From contig DATGKR010000073.1 of the NCBI GenBank assembly GCA_035294565.1, forward strand, positions 1 to 50,530: DNA of 50,530 nt, read 5' to 3'. Shown here in pieces: positions 1 to 8,201 of the stretch. The DNA comes from DATGKR01 sp035294565. Lineage in GTDB: Bacteria > Actinomycetota > Acidimicrobiia > Acidimicrobiales > Palsa-688. A program made the translations under genes and the position numbers. Every line of letters starts with the position of its first letter. Positions within the stretch are counted from its first letter, which is position 1. The notes below the pieces were generated by a model. That model saw only the letters and a list, made by a program, of their open reading frames with translations, had not been told where the DNA came from and ran no database searches.

Positions 1-2
1 TG

Positions 3-302
3 CAGCGCTTCCGCGAGCTCCAGGACATCATCGCCATCCTCGGGCTCGACGAGCTCGCAGAGGAGGACCGGATCACCGTCGCCCGGGCCAGGAAGATCCA
101 GCGGTTCCTGTCCCAGCCGATGTTCGTCGCCGAGCCGTTCACCGGGCTGCCGGGCGTGTACGTTCCGGTGTCAGAGACGGTCGAGTCGTTCGAGGCGCTC
201 GTCAACGGGGAGCTCGACGAGATCCCCGAGCAGGCGTTCCTCAACGTCGGCGGGGTCGAGAGCGTCCTGGAGAAGGCCCGCGGCCTGACCGGCGAGGGCT
301 GA
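3..302 (+). CDS. atpD: F1Fo ATP synthase subunit beta, C-terminal part
   Basis: This is the 3' end of the catalytic beta subunit of F1 ATP synthase; the 5' part lies outside the window. The visible 99 residues begin QRFRELQDIIAILGLDELAEED. DELAEED is the regulatory DELSEED-type loop that contacts the gamma subunit. The helical C-terminal domain follows, with the typical stretch VARARKIQRFLSQP. The TGA at 300-302 shares its last base with the ATG of atpC, so the two are translationally coupled at the end of the atp operon. Identification is secure; only the truncation limits it. Confidence 0.97.
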   Translation, partial: QRFRELQDIIAILGLDELAEEDRITVARARKIQRFLSQPMFVAEPFTGLPGVYVPVSETVESFEALVNGELDEIPEQAFLNVGGVESVLEKARGLTGEG

Positions 303-670
303 TGGCCAACACTCGCTTCGAGCTTGTCACCCCTACTGCCACCATGTACTCGGGTGAGGCGGAGATGGTCGTGTGCAAGTCGGTGGACGGCGAGATCGCT
401 TTTCTCGCGGACCACATGCCCTACATCGGCGCGCTCGACCCATGCCTGGTGCGCGTCGTCGGGCCCGAGTCGGGTGGCGAGGAGGTCCGCGTCGCCGTGC
501 GCAGCGGCTTCGTGGAGGTCAAGGACAACCAGGTGATCATGCTGGCCGACGTGGCGCTGCGCCCCGAGGAGGTCGACGTTGCCGCCGCCGAGCGCGACGC
601 CTCGACGGCGGGTTCCGAGGCGGAGGTCAAGTGGGCCCAGGCCCGCCTGGAGACCGCCCGCCCCGGCTGA
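302..670 (+). CDS. atpC: F1Fo ATP synthase subunit epsilon
   Basis: This 122-residue protein matches the epsilon subunit of F1 in length and sequence. It has an N-terminal beta-sandwich (FELVTPTATMYSGEAEMVV, FLADHMPYIGAL) and a short helical tail rich in Ala and Glu (residues about 90-120). Epsilon couples the rotor to the c-ring and inhibits ATP hydrolysis. The ATG overlaps the atpD stop by one base, as expected for the last gene of the operon. Its 3' end overlaps the convergent wecA-like gene by 44 bp, so the two tails are encoded on opposite strands of the same DNA. Confidence 0.96.
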   Translation: MANTRFELVTPTATMYSGEAEMVVCKSVDGEIAFLADHMPYIGALDPCLVRVVGPESGGEEVRVAVRSGFVEVKDNQVIMLADVALRPEEVDVAAAERDASTAGSEAEVKWAQARLETARPG

Positions 671-1718
671 TGTTGATGGGCTCGGACCGGCCGCGTACCC
701 CGAAGAGGGTGTAGAGCGCTACGGCCAGCCCGGCGATGCCGAAGGGAACGGCGCTGAGGCTGCCTTTGACATAGGAAGGGGCCAGCACCAGACCAGACAG
801 CAGAGCCGTCCAGGTCCACAGGATCAGGACCGACCTCGTCTGGCCGTGGCCGAGGCGCATGAGCCGGTGGTGGAGGTGGTTCTTGTCGGCCACCGCCGGG
901 TTGATCCTCCGGCCCGCCCGGCGGAGGATGGCGAACGCCGTGTCGAGGATGGGGATGCCGAGGATCAGGAACGGAATGACCACGGGGGCGAAGAAGAAGA
1001 AGGTTCGGCCGCTGAAGTCCTGGTCGGTCTGGCCCACGACCGACATCGTCGATGCGGCCATGATCAGGCCCAGCAGCAGGGCTCCGGCGTCGCCCATGAA
1101 GATCTTCGCCGGGTGGAAGTTGTGGGGGAGGAACCCGACGCACATGCCCACGGCCAGGGCGCAGAACAGCGGGCCGCTCCCAGGCGCGATCGTCCCCGAA
1201 GAGACCAGCTGGTGGGTGTAGAAGAAGAACGCTGCGGCCGCGATGGCGACGATGCCGGCGGCGAGACCGTCCAGGCCGTCGACCAGGTTGACGGCGTTGG
1301 CCATCCCTACGACCCAGATGACGGTGAGAACCGGGATCAGGTCGGCTGAGAGGACCAGCGTGGTGCTGAGGAACGGCGCCCGGAAGTAGAGCATGTTGAC
1401 GCCGAACAGGTAGAGGACGGTTCCCGCGAGGATCTGGCCGGACAGCTTCGCCGGGGCGGACATCTCCCGCAGGTCGTCGACCATGCCAACAGTGAAGATG
1501 ACAGAAGCTCCGACGACGAGACCGAGGGGGTCGGAGCTGCCCCGGAACAGGGGTGCCAGGCCCGGGAGCTGAGACGCGACGAGCATGGCGACGAGCATCC
1601 CGACGTACATCGCCGCGCCGCCCACCGTCGGCGTGGGCTGCTCGTGCACCCGCCGCTCGTCGGGAAGGACGATGATCGAGAAGCGGACTGCCAGGCGGCG
1701 CACGACGAAGGTGGCCAA
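627..1718 (-). CDS. UDP-HexNAc:undecaprenyl-phosphate HexNAc-1-phosphate transferase (WecA/TagO-like)
   Basis: A polytopic membrane enzyme of the MraY/WecA superfamily, expected to start cell-wall glycopolymer synthesis by moving sugar-1-phosphate onto undecaprenyl phosphate. Family motifs are visible: PDERRVHEQPTPTVGG near the N-terminus, the Asp pair in VGMVDDLREM, NAVNLVDGLDGLAAG, and the His cluster KNHLHHRLMRLGHG typical of the WecA/TagO branch rather than MraY. The nearest canonical start is TTG at 1718. The frame stays open upstream, however, and encodes what looks like the missing first membrane helix (INGYADYGLIAGVAALVTW). An SD-like AAGAGG precedes an ATC codon at 1775, so the true start may be non-canonical. 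It lies downstream of glyA in the same direction; the 3' end overlaps atpC. Confidence 0.87.
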   Translation of the reverse strand: MATFVVRRLAVRFSIIVLPDERRVHEQPTPTVGGAAMYVGMLVAMLVASQLPGLAPLFRGSSDPLGLVVGASVIFTVGMVDDLREMSAPAKLSGQILAGTVLYLFGVNMLYFRAPFLSTTLVLSADLIPVLTVIWVVGMANAVNLVDGLDGLAAGIVAIAAAAFFFYTHQLVSSGTIAPGSGPLFCALAVGMCVGFLPHNFHPAKIFMGDAGALLLGLIMAASTMSVVGQTDQDFSGRTFFFFAPVVIPFLILGIPILDTAFAILRRAGRRINPAVADKNHLHHRLMRLGHGQTRSVLILWTWTALLSGLVLAPSYVKGSLSAVPFGIAGLAVALYTLFGVRGRSEPINISRGGRSPGGPGPT

Positions 1719-1785
1719 CCAGGTAACCAGCGCGGCGACGCCGGCTATCAGGCCGTAATCGGCGTACCCGTTGATGGGGAACCTC

Positions 1786-3030
1786 TTAGGGGTAGGGGGT
1801 GAACTTCGAGCACAGCACAGCGACGTCGTCGCGCACGGCCGCCGCCTCCGCCGTGTCGTCGGGACGGCGCAGGACCCGGGCGATGAGCCGGGCGACCTCT
1901 GCCATCTCGGCCTCGCCCATCCCCGCGGTCGTGACAGCCGGGGTGCCTATACGAAGCCCCGACGTCACGAACGGTGAGCGGGGGTCGCCTGGGATGGTGT
2001 TCTTGTTGAGGGTGATCCCCGCCCGGTCGAGCGCTTCTTGGGCAGCCTTGCCCGTGAGGTCGGGGTCGAAGGGGCGGAGGTCGACGAGCATCAGGTGGTT
2101 GTCGGTGCCCCCGGACACGATGCGGAACCCTTCGCCGGCGAGGGCTTCGGCGAGGACGCGGGCGTTGCTCACCACCTGCGCGGCGTAGTCCCGGAAGGAG
2201 GGCTGCGACGCCTCCCAGAAGGCGACCGCCTTGGCGGCCACGACGTGCTCGAGCGGGCCGCCCTGCAGGCCGGGGAAGACCGCCTTGTCGATCGCCTGGG
2301 CGAGCTCGGGGCGGCAGAGGATCGCCCCGCCTCGCGGTCCCCGCAGCGTCTTGTGGGTGGTGAAGGTCACGATGTCGGCGACCCCGACGGGGTTGGGATG
2401 GACCCCGCCGGCTATGAGGCCGGCGACGTGGGCGGCGTCGAAGACGAACAGCGCCCCCACCTCCTCGGCGATGCGCCGGATCGGCTCGGGGTCGATGAGC
2501 CGGGGGTAGGCGGTGGCGCCGGCGACGATCATCTTCGGCCGGTGCTCGCGCGCCAATGAGGCGATCTGGTCGAGGTCGAGCCGCTCGTCGCTGGCCGTCA
2601 CCCCGTAGGAGACGAAGTTGTAGAGCCGGCCGCTCACGTTGACCGGCGAGCCGTGGGTGAGGTGGCCGCCCTGGTCCAAGCGCATCCCGAGGACCGTGTC
2701 GCCCGGCTCGAGCGCCGCCAGGTAGACGGCCAGGTTGGCGTTCGCCCCCGAGTGGGGCTGGACGTTGGCGTGCACCGAGCCTTCGGGCAGGTGGCCGGCG
2801 AACAACCGGCAGGCGCGTCGGCGGGCGAGGTCCTCCGCCTCGTCGACGATGCGGTTGCCCCCGTAGTAGCGCTTCCCCGGGTAGCCCTCGGAGTACTTGT
2901 TGGTGAGGACCGAGCCGGTGGCAGCCATCACCTCGCGTGACGCGAAGTTCTCCGACGCGATCAGCTGCAACGTCGTGTTCTGCCGTTCTATCTCGCGCTC
3001 GATTATGGCGAACAGTTCGCGGTCTTCCAT
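1786..3030 (-). CDS. glyA: Serine hydroxymethyltransferase
   Basis: A cytosolic PLP enzyme that interconverts serine and glycine while charging tetrahydrofolate with a one-carbon unit. The 414-residue length is typical. The PLP lysine is K227 in VTFTTHKTLRGPRGG. Other family signatures are LIASENFASREV (about 23-34), NKYSEGYPGKRYYGG (about 44-58) and QPHSGANANLAVY (about 91-103). ATG at 3030 gives the natural N-terminus MEDRELFAIIEREI. A TAGGAT box lies 9 nt upstream. The downstream wecA-like frame begins within or just after the glyA stop codon. Function is secure. Confidence 0.96.
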   Translation of the reverse strand: MEDRELFAIIEREIERQNTTLQLIASENFASREVMAATGSVLTNKYSEGYPGKRYYGGNRIVDEAEDLARRRACRLFAGHLPEGSVHANVQPHSGANANLAVYLAALEPGDTVLGMRLDQGGHLTHGSPVNVSGRLYNFVSYGVTASDERLDLDQIASLAREHRPKMIVAGATAYPRLIDPEPIRRIAEEVGALFVFDAAHVAGLIAGGVHPNPVGVADIVTFTTHKTLRGPRGGAILCRPELAQAIDKAVFPGLQGGPLEHVVAAKAVAFWEASQPSFRDYAAQVVSNARVLAEALAGEGFRIVSGGTDNHLMLVDLRPFDPDLTGKAAQEALDRAGITLNKNTIPGDPRSPFVTSGLRIGTPAVTTAGMGEAEMAEVARLIARVLRRPDDTAEAAAVRDDVAVLCSKFTPYP

Positions 3031-3039
3031 CCGACCCCG

Positions 3040-3045
3040 ATCCTA
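3040..3045 (-). promoter_or_regulatory. Putative -10 box of glyA
   Basis: TAGGAT on the minus strand, 9 nt before the glyA ATG at 3030. It fits the window-wide pattern of TANNNT boxes just ahead of first genes, and suggests a very short or absent 5' UTR. No clear -35 element is seen. Confidence 0.4.
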
Positions 3046-3128
3046 GCCAGGGCCGCCAGGGACGGGGTGGAGGGGCCGGGTGCGCTGGAGCGCCCGCTCG
3101 CGGTCACCGGCGGGGCCGGCGTCTTGGA

Positions 3129-3134
3129 CAGACT
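3129..3134 (+). promoter_or_regulatory. Putative -10 box of the 2H-GNAT fusion gene
   Basis: CAGACT, a one-mismatch TANNNT match, 6 nt before the ATG at 3141. The spacing matches the other apparent leaderless promoters here. Weaker than the TANNNT examples. Confidence 0.3.
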
Positions 3135-3140
3135 GGTCGC

Positions 3141-4010
3141 ATGGCAGCGAAGCGGCGGCTCGGCGTGGCCCTGGTCCTCGACCCTCCGCAGGCCTGCGAG
3201 GTCGACGGCCTCCGCCGGGCCCTGGGCGACCCGGGGCTCGGCCGTATCCCCCCCCACCTGACCCTGGTGCCCCCCGTCAACGTCAAAGCCGTCGCGCTGC
3301 CAGCAGCCCTGTCGGTCCTGCGCCGGGCGGCCGCACGCCAGCCCGGCCCGCTGCACCTGCACCTCGGTCCGGTGAGAACCTTCCTGCCCGACAATCCCGT
3401 CGCCTACCTCGATGTGGGTGGCGACTTGCAGCGCCTCCGCGCCCTTCGCGACGCGGTGTTCGTCGCTCCGCTCGAACGGAAGTTGTCGTGGCCGTGGGTG
3501 CCCCACGTCACCCTCGCCGACGGGATCGACCCCGAACGGATCTCCGCCGCCGTCGCGGCCCTCGGGTCCTACGCCTCCCTCGCCGTGGCCGACCGGGTCG
3601 TGCTCCTGGAGGAGACCGCCGGCCGCGTCTGGAGGCCGCTGGCTGACGTCGACTTGGGACGGCCCGCCCGTGTCGGTACCGGCGGGCTGCCCGTCGAGCT
3701 GACGAGCGGCCGGCTGCCCGACCCGGAGGTGCCCGCAGCGCCCAACCCGCCGGCTGGCCTCGACCGCCCGCTGGTGGTGACCGCGAGGAGGGAGGGGACA
3801 CCGACGGGTGCGGCCGCCGCGTGGCTCGACCGCGACGGCGGCCACGTCGAGGTCCGGGTGCTGGAGGGCTTTCGCGGCCAGGGGATCGGCTCCCACCTGC
3901 TCGCCCACGTCGAGGCGCTCGCCCGCCTCCGCGGCTGGACCCTGCCGCTGTCACCCGCCTCGGGCCCCCGAGGCTTCTACGCCTCCCGGGGACTACTCGA
4001 AGGGAACTGA
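3141..4010 (+). CDS. 2'-5' RNA ligase-like (2H phosphoesterase) protein fused to a GNAT acetyltransferase domain
   Basis: A 289-residue protein with two recognisable parts. Residues about 5-175 form a 2H phosphoesterase fold with both catalytic tetrapeptides: HLTL at 39-42 and HVTL at 122-125. This fold acts on cyclic phosphodiesters or RNA ends. After a Pro-rich linker (about 176-210), residues about 210-289 look like the end of a GNAT N-acetyltransferase, with the acetyl-CoA loop RGQGIGSHLL at 245-254 and the final strand region GPRGFYASRGL. ATG 3141 was chosen because family similarity begins there; the frame is open further upstream. The substrate of neither domain can be told. The gene is divergent from glyA, and its last 18 bp overlap glpX. 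Confidence 0.78.
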   Translation: MAAKRRLGVALVLDPPQACEVDGLRRALGDPGLGRIPPHLTLVPPVNVKAVALPAALSVLRRAAARQPGPLHLHLGPVRTFLPDNPVAYLDVGGDLQRLRALRDAVFVAPLERKLSWPWVPHVTLADGIDPERISAAVAALGSYASLAVADRVVLLEETAGRVWRPLADVDLGRPARVGTGGLPVELTSGRLPDPEVPAAPNPPAGLDRPLVVTARREGTPTGAAAAWLDRDGGHVEVRVLEGFRGQGIGSHLLAHVEALARLRGWTLPLSPASGPRGFYASRGLLEGN

Positions 4011-5000
4011 CGCGTAGGCGGCGAGCTTCTTGAGCCGGTGGCGTGCCTCGATCTGGCGGACGGTTCCCGACTTGGAACGCATGACCAGCGAGTAGGTCAC
4101 CGCCCCCCGGTGGTCGTAGCGGACGCCGCGTAGCAGCTCGCCGTCGGTGATGCCGGTAGCCGCGAAGAAACAGTTGTCCCCGCGGACCAGCTCGTCGAGG
4201 CAGAGCACCCGCCGCATGTCGTAGCCTTGCTGCTCCGCCGCGGCACGCTCGGCGTCGTTGCGCGGCCAGAGACGTCCCTGCAGCTCCCCACCCATGCACT
4301 TGAGAGCGGCTGCCGCGATGACCCCTTCCGGCGTGCCGCCGATGCCGAGGAGGATGTCCGCCCCTGACTCGGGCCAGGCGGTGGCGATGGCACCGGCGAC
4401 GTCGCCGTCGGTGATCAGCCTGATGCGGGCTCCCACCGAGCGCACCTCCTCGATGAGCTCGGCGTGGCGGGGCCGGTCGAGGATCACAGCGGTAACGTCG
4501 CGGACCGACTCGCCCTTGGCCTCGGCGACGGCACGGATGTTGTCGGCGGCGGACTGCTCGAGGCTCACCTTCCCCGCCGCTTCGGGTCCGACCGCCAGCT
4601 TCTCCATGTACACGCAGGGCCCGGGGTTGAACATCGTTCCCCGCTCGCTGACGGCTATAACCGACAGGGCCCCGCCGCGTCCGAGCGCCGTCGGCGTCGT
4701 GCCGTCGATCGGGTCGACCGCGACGTCGGTGTTGGGTGCGGTGCCGTCGCCGATGCGCTCGCCGTTGTAGAGCATCGGGGCCTCGTCCTTCTCCCCCTCG
4801 CCGATGACGACCACCCCGTCCATGGGGACGCTGCCGAGGACGATGCGCATCGCGTCCACCGCGGCGCCGTCGGCCCCCTCCTTGTCCCCCCGGCCCATCC
4901 AGCGAGCCGCCGCCAGTGCGGCCGCCTCGGTGACCCTCACCAGCTCGAGCGCCAGGTTCCGGTCCGGAGCCTGGCGCCTCGTCGTCCGAGCTCCTCCCAC
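3993..5000 (-). CDS. glpX: Fructose-1,6-bisphosphatase class II
   Basis: A gluconeogenic phosphatase that hydrolyses fructose-1,6-bisphosphate; GlpX is the usual form in actinobacteria. The 335-residue model has the metal-binding motifs GEGEKDEAPML (68-78) and DPIDGTT (96-102), and ILLGIGGTPEGVIAAAALKC further on, as expected for the Li+-sensitive phosphatase superfamily. GTG at 5000 is preferred over longer open frames: it gives the usual family length and has TAGGGT exactly 7 nt upstream. It is divergent from the glycosyltransferase gene starting at 5104 and convergent with the 2H-GNAT gene. Confidence 0.93.
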   Translation of the reverse strand: MGGARTTRRQAPDRNLALELVRVTEAAALAAARWMGRGDKEGADGAAVDAMRIVLGSVPMDGVVVIGEGEKDEAPMLYNGERIGDGTAPNTDVAVDPIDGTTPTALGRGGALSVIAVSERGTMFNPGPCVYMEKLAVGPEAAGKVSLEQSAADNIRAVAEAKGESVRDVTAVILDRPRHAELIEEVRSVGARIRLITDGDVAGAIATAWPESGADILLGIGGTPEGVIAAAALKCMGGELQGRLWPRNDAERAAAEQQGYDMRRVLCLDELVRGDNCFFAATGITDGELLRGVRYDHRGAVTYSLVMRSKSGTVRQIEARHRLKKLAAYASVPFE

Positions 5001-5007
5001 GGCCCGA

Positions 5008-5013
5008 ACCCTA
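5008..5013 (-). promoter_or_regulatory. Putative -10 box of glpX
   Basis: TAGGGT on the minus strand, 7 nt before the GTG start at 5000. This spacing puts the transcription start at or next to the start codon, so the mRNA is probably leaderless. The box also supports the choice of start. Confidence 0.5.
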
Positions 5014-5089
5014 CTAAAAGCCCCCGCCCGGCGACGCAGGGAAACAAGCTGCCGCCGGCGGTGATGTGCTCGGCGGGAGCGTGGATGGG

Positions 5090-5095
5090 TACCAT
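5090..5095 (+). promoter_or_regulatory. Putative -10 box of the 5104-9882 operon
   Basis: TACCAT, 8 nt before the GTG start at 5104. It is the probable leaderless promoter of the four-gene operon that follows. It is separated from the oppositely oriented glpX box by about 76 bp. Confidence 0.45.
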
Positions 5096-5103
5096 TCCCG
5101 CCG

Positions 5104-6684
5104 GTGCAAACCCTCGCCAGCACGCCTTCTACGGCCGCGCCCGGGCTGCTGGACCTCGTCTTCGGCCCCCGCCGCCGCCCCCACCCCGCGGTCGCCGCTG
5201 CGGGGGCTGTTGCCGTCGTCGCGGGCTTGGTGCTGCGGTTCTGGACGCCCTCGGCGCTGTGGCTCGACGAGGCCCTGTCGGTGAACATCGCCCGGCTCCC
5301 CCTGGTCAGGATCCCTGCGGCGTTGAGCCACGACGGGGCGCCGCCCCTCTACTACGTGCTTCTGCACTTCTGGATGCGGGCGTTCGGCACCGGCGACTTC
5401 GCCGTGCGCTCCCTGTCCGGCCTGACCTCGGTGGTGACCCTTCCGTTCATGTGGCTGGCCGGCCGGCGGGTCGGCGGGCGGAGGGTCGCCTGGGTGGCGT
5501 TCTTCCTGCTCCTTTCCTCGCCGTTCGCCATCGAGTACGCCACCACCACCCGGATGTACTCCCTCATGGTCCTCCTCTCGGTGCTCGGCTTCCTCGCGTT
5601 CGCCCGCGCATGGGAGAACCCCTCGCGGGGCAGGCTGGCGGCGTTGAGCGTGGTGACCGCCGCCATCCTCTACACCCACTACTGGGGGCTCTACCTGGTG
5701 GCGATGACCGGGGCACTGGTGCTGTGGCACATTCGGCGCACCGGGCGCGGGCGGCCCGTCTTCAAGTCGCTCGCCCTCGGCGTGGCGGCCTGGATGCCGT
5801 GGTCGCCGGTTTTCGCTTTCCAGGCGCTGCACACCGGCACCCCGTGGACGTCCCCTGCCGGTCCCGGGGACCTGCTGCAGGTGTTCTCCGACTTCTCCGG
5901 GGGCGGCTCGTGGGGCGCCCTGATCATGTTCGCCACGTTCGCCCTTTTCGTCGCGGGCGTTTTCGGGCGGCCTGCGCCGGCCCCGGCGGGCGGAAGCCCC
6001 GCCCGCGCGGGCGTACTCATCGAGCTGCGGCCCCGGCCGGCCATGGCACCGCTGGTGGCGGTAACGGTGGGGACCCTTCTGCTCGCCGTGGTTCTCGGCG
6101 CGGCGGCGGGCGCCGCTTTCGTCGCCCGCTACACGGCGGTCGTCCTGCCGCTGTTCGTGCTGGTCTGCTCGGCGGGCCTGGCACTGCTGCCTGGTGCCCG
6201 CCTGCGCGGCGGCTTCCTCGCGGTGCTGGTGCTGGCAGGCCTTCTGACGGGGCAGAGCGAGAACGCGGCGCCGAGGACGCAGGCGGTGCAGGTTGCCGCC
6301 GTGCTGAACGCCCAGGCCCGGCCCGGCGACCTCGTCGTCTACTGCCCCGACCAGTTGGGCCCGGCGGTCAACCGCCTCCTCACTGTCCCCGGCGTCCAGC
6401 AGATCACCTTCCCCCGTGCCATCGGGCCGGAGAGGGTCGACTGGGTGGACTACAAGAAGGTCATTGCCAGCACAGACGTCTCTCAGTTCGCCCAGGACGC
6501 CATCGACCGGCTCCCGGCGGGCAGGACCCTCTGGTTGGTGTGGAACAACGACTACGCCGGCTTCGGAGGGGACTGCGGCTACCTGAAGAGCTGGCTCGAC
6601 CTCTTCCGCGCCCCCGGCGTGACGCTTGTCGGCGCGAACGGCCGTTACTACGAGAACGAGAACCTGACCCGCTACGCCGGGTGA
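5104..6684 (+). CDS. Polytopic membrane glycosyltransferase (GT39/RgtA-D-like)
   Basis: A 526-residue integral membrane protein resembling the ArnT/PMT/RgtA-D superfamily, which moves sugars from polyprenyl-phosphate donors on the outer face of the membrane. Supporting features are the acidic pair in the first loop (TPSALWLDEALSVN, residues about 43-56), the loop DGAPPLYYVLLHFW (about 78-91), and about nine further hydrophobic segments up to residue about 390. A soluble C-terminal portion (about 395-526) follows. The acceptor is unknown. GTG at 5104 is the first start after the promoter-like TACCAT. The TGA at 6682-6684 overlaps a possible GTG of the next gene. Confidence 0.8.
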   Translation: MQTLASTPSTAAPGLLDLVFGPRRRPHPAVAAAGAVAVVAGLVLRFWTPSALWLDEALSVNIARLPLVRIPAALSHDGAPPLYYVLLHFWMRAFGTGDFAVRSLSGLTSVVTLPFMWLAGRRVGGRRVAWVAFFLLLSSPFAIEYATTTRMYSLMVLLSVLGFLAFARAWENPSRGRLAALSVVTAAILYTHYWGLYLVAMTGALVLWHIRRTGRGRPVFKSLALGVAAWMPWSPVFAFQALHTGTPWTSPAGPGDLLQVFSDFSGGGSWGALIMFATFALFVAGVFGRPAPAPAGGSPARAGVLIELRPRPAMAPLVAVTVGTLLLAVVLGAAAGAAFVARYTAVVLPLFVLVCSAGLALLPGARLRGGFLAVLVLAGLLTGQSENAAPRTQAVQVAAVLNAQARPGDLVVYCPDQLGPAVNRLLTVPGVQQITFPRAIGPERVDWVDYKKVIASTDVSQFAQDAIDRLPAGRTLWLVWNNDYAGFGGDCGYLKSWLDLFRAPGVTLVGANGRYYENENLTRYAG

Positions 6685-6704
6685 GACCCTCACCAGGAGA
6701 CCCT

Positions 6705-8201
6705 TTGACACAACACGCCCCCGACCCCGCCAGCGACGTCGTGATCATCGGCGCAGGACCCGCCGGTTTGACCGCCGCCTACGAGCTGGCCCGCCGAGGC
6801 AGGGTCGCGACAGTGCTCGAAGCCGACGAGGTCGTCGGCGGCATCAGCCGCACCGTCGAACGCGACGGCTGGAGGTTCGACATCGGCGGGCACCGCTTCT
6901 TCACCAAGGTCGCCGCGGTGGAGGACTTCTGGCACGAGATCCTCCCCGACGAGGACTTCATGCTCCGGCCGCGCAAGAGCCGCATCTACTACCGGGGGAA
7001 GTTCTACGACTACCCGCTGCGGGCGTCGAACGCCCTCGGCAACCTCGGCGTCGCCGAAGCGGTCCGTTGCGTGGCCTCCTACGCCTGGGCGCGGGTCAGG
7101 CCCCCGCGCAACCAGGACATGTACGAGGGGTGGCTCGCCGCGCGCTTCGGCTGGCGCCTCTACAACCACTTCTTCAAGACCTACACGGAAAAAGTGTGGG
7201 GTCATCCGCCGGCGGAGATGCCCGCCGACTGGGCCGCGCAGCGCGTGAAGAACCTGTCTTTGGCGTCCGCCGTCTTCAACGCCCTCCTGCCCCGACGCAA
7301 CCAGAAGGACATAACCTCGCTCATCGAGGAGTTCCAGTACCCGCGGCTCGGCCCGGGGATGATGTGGGAACGCTGCCGCGACCTCGTCGAAGGCGCCGGC
7401 ACCAAGGTGATAACAGGGGCGAGGGTGACCCGGATACGCCACGACGGTTCTCGGGCGGTGGCGGTCACCGCCGACCACGACGGGGGGACCACCGAGTACC
7501 CGGCTTCGGCGGTGATCTCGTCGATGCCGCTGCAGCAGCTGGTGCGCTGCTTCGACCCGCCGGTGCCAGGGGAGGTCCACCGTGCGGCCGACGACCTCTA
7601 CTACCGGGACTTCCTCACCGTCGCCCTGGTAGTCCCCGAAGACGCAGTCCCCTGGGACGACAACTGGATCTACATCCACGACCCGAACGTCAAGACGATG
7701 CGCATCCAGAACTTCGGGTCGTGGTCCCCGTTCCTCGTGAAGGAGGGACGCAACGTCTTGGGCCTCGAGTACACCGTCGAGGAAGGCGACGCCGACTGGG
7801 AGGCCCCCGACGCCGAGCTGGTCGCCCGCGGCGCCGAGGAGCTCGGCAGGCTCGGCCTGGTGGAGCCGTCCCGGGTGGAGGGCGGCTACGTCGTGCGGAT
7901 GCCCAAGGCCTACCCCTACTACGACCGGGACTACGCGTCCAACGTCGAGACGATCAGAAGATGGCTGGCGGACAACGCGCCGAACGTGTTCCCCGTCGGG
8001 CGCAACGGCATGCACCGCTACAACAACCAGGACCATTCGATGTACACCGCCATGCTGACGGTGGAGAACCTCTTCGGCGCCGACCACGACGTGTGGTCGG
8101 TCAACGTCGAGGAGGAGTACCACGAGCTGAACGACCGGAGGCGCCCCGGGTCCGGCACCGGCCGCGACGCTCCCGTCCTGCCCAAGCCGGTGCGGTCCTG
8201 A
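6705..8201 (+). CDS. FAD-dependent amine-oxidase/UDP-galactopyranose-mutase-like oxidoreductase
   Basis: A 498-residue flavoprotein with the Rossmann motif DVVIIGAGPAGLTAAYELARR near the N-terminus, followed by GGISRTVERDGWRFDIGGH, the arrangement seen in protoporphyrinogen-oxidase-like and UDP-galactopyranose-mutase-like enzymes. The C-terminal FAD-contact region is FPVGRNGMHRYNNQDHSMY. Its place in an operon behind a polyprenyl-sugar glycosyltransferase suggests a role in cell-envelope sugars or lipids, but the substrate is unproven. TTG 6705 is chosen because AGGAGA stands 4-5 nt upstream. An in-frame GTG at 6681 overlaps the previous stop as GTGA and would add eight residues. The long open frame further upstream is a shadow. 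Confidence 0.8.
   Translation: MTQHAPDPASDVVIIGAGPAGLTAAYELARRGRVATVLEADEVVGGISRTVERDGWRFDIGGHRFFTKVAAVEDFWHEILPDEDFMLRPRKSRIYYRGKFYDYPLRASNALGNLGVAEAVRCVASYAWARVRPPRNQDMYEGWLAARFGWRLYNHFFKTYTEKVWGHPPAEMPADWAAQRVKNLSLASAVFNALLPRRNQKDITSLIEEFQYPRLGPGMMWERCRDLVEGAGTKVITGARVTRIRHDGSRAVAVTADHDGGTTEYPASAVISSMPLQQLVRCFDPPVPGEVHRAADDLYYRDFLTVALVVPEDAVPWDDNWIYIHDPNVKTMRIQNFGSWSPFLVKEGRNVLGLEYTVEEGDADWEAPDAELVARGAEELGRLGLVEPSRVEGGYVVRMPKAYPYYDRDYASNVETIRRWLADNAPNVFPVGRNGMHRYNNQDHSMYTAMLTVENLFGADHDVWSVNVEEEYHELNDRRRPGSGTGRDAPVLPKPVRS

Noticed and set aside
4464..6704. Continuous open frame joining onto the FAD oxidoreductase from upstream
   Set aside because: The upstream part is antisense to glpX and out of frame with the glycosyltransferase; the real protein starts at the SD-supported TTG 6705.
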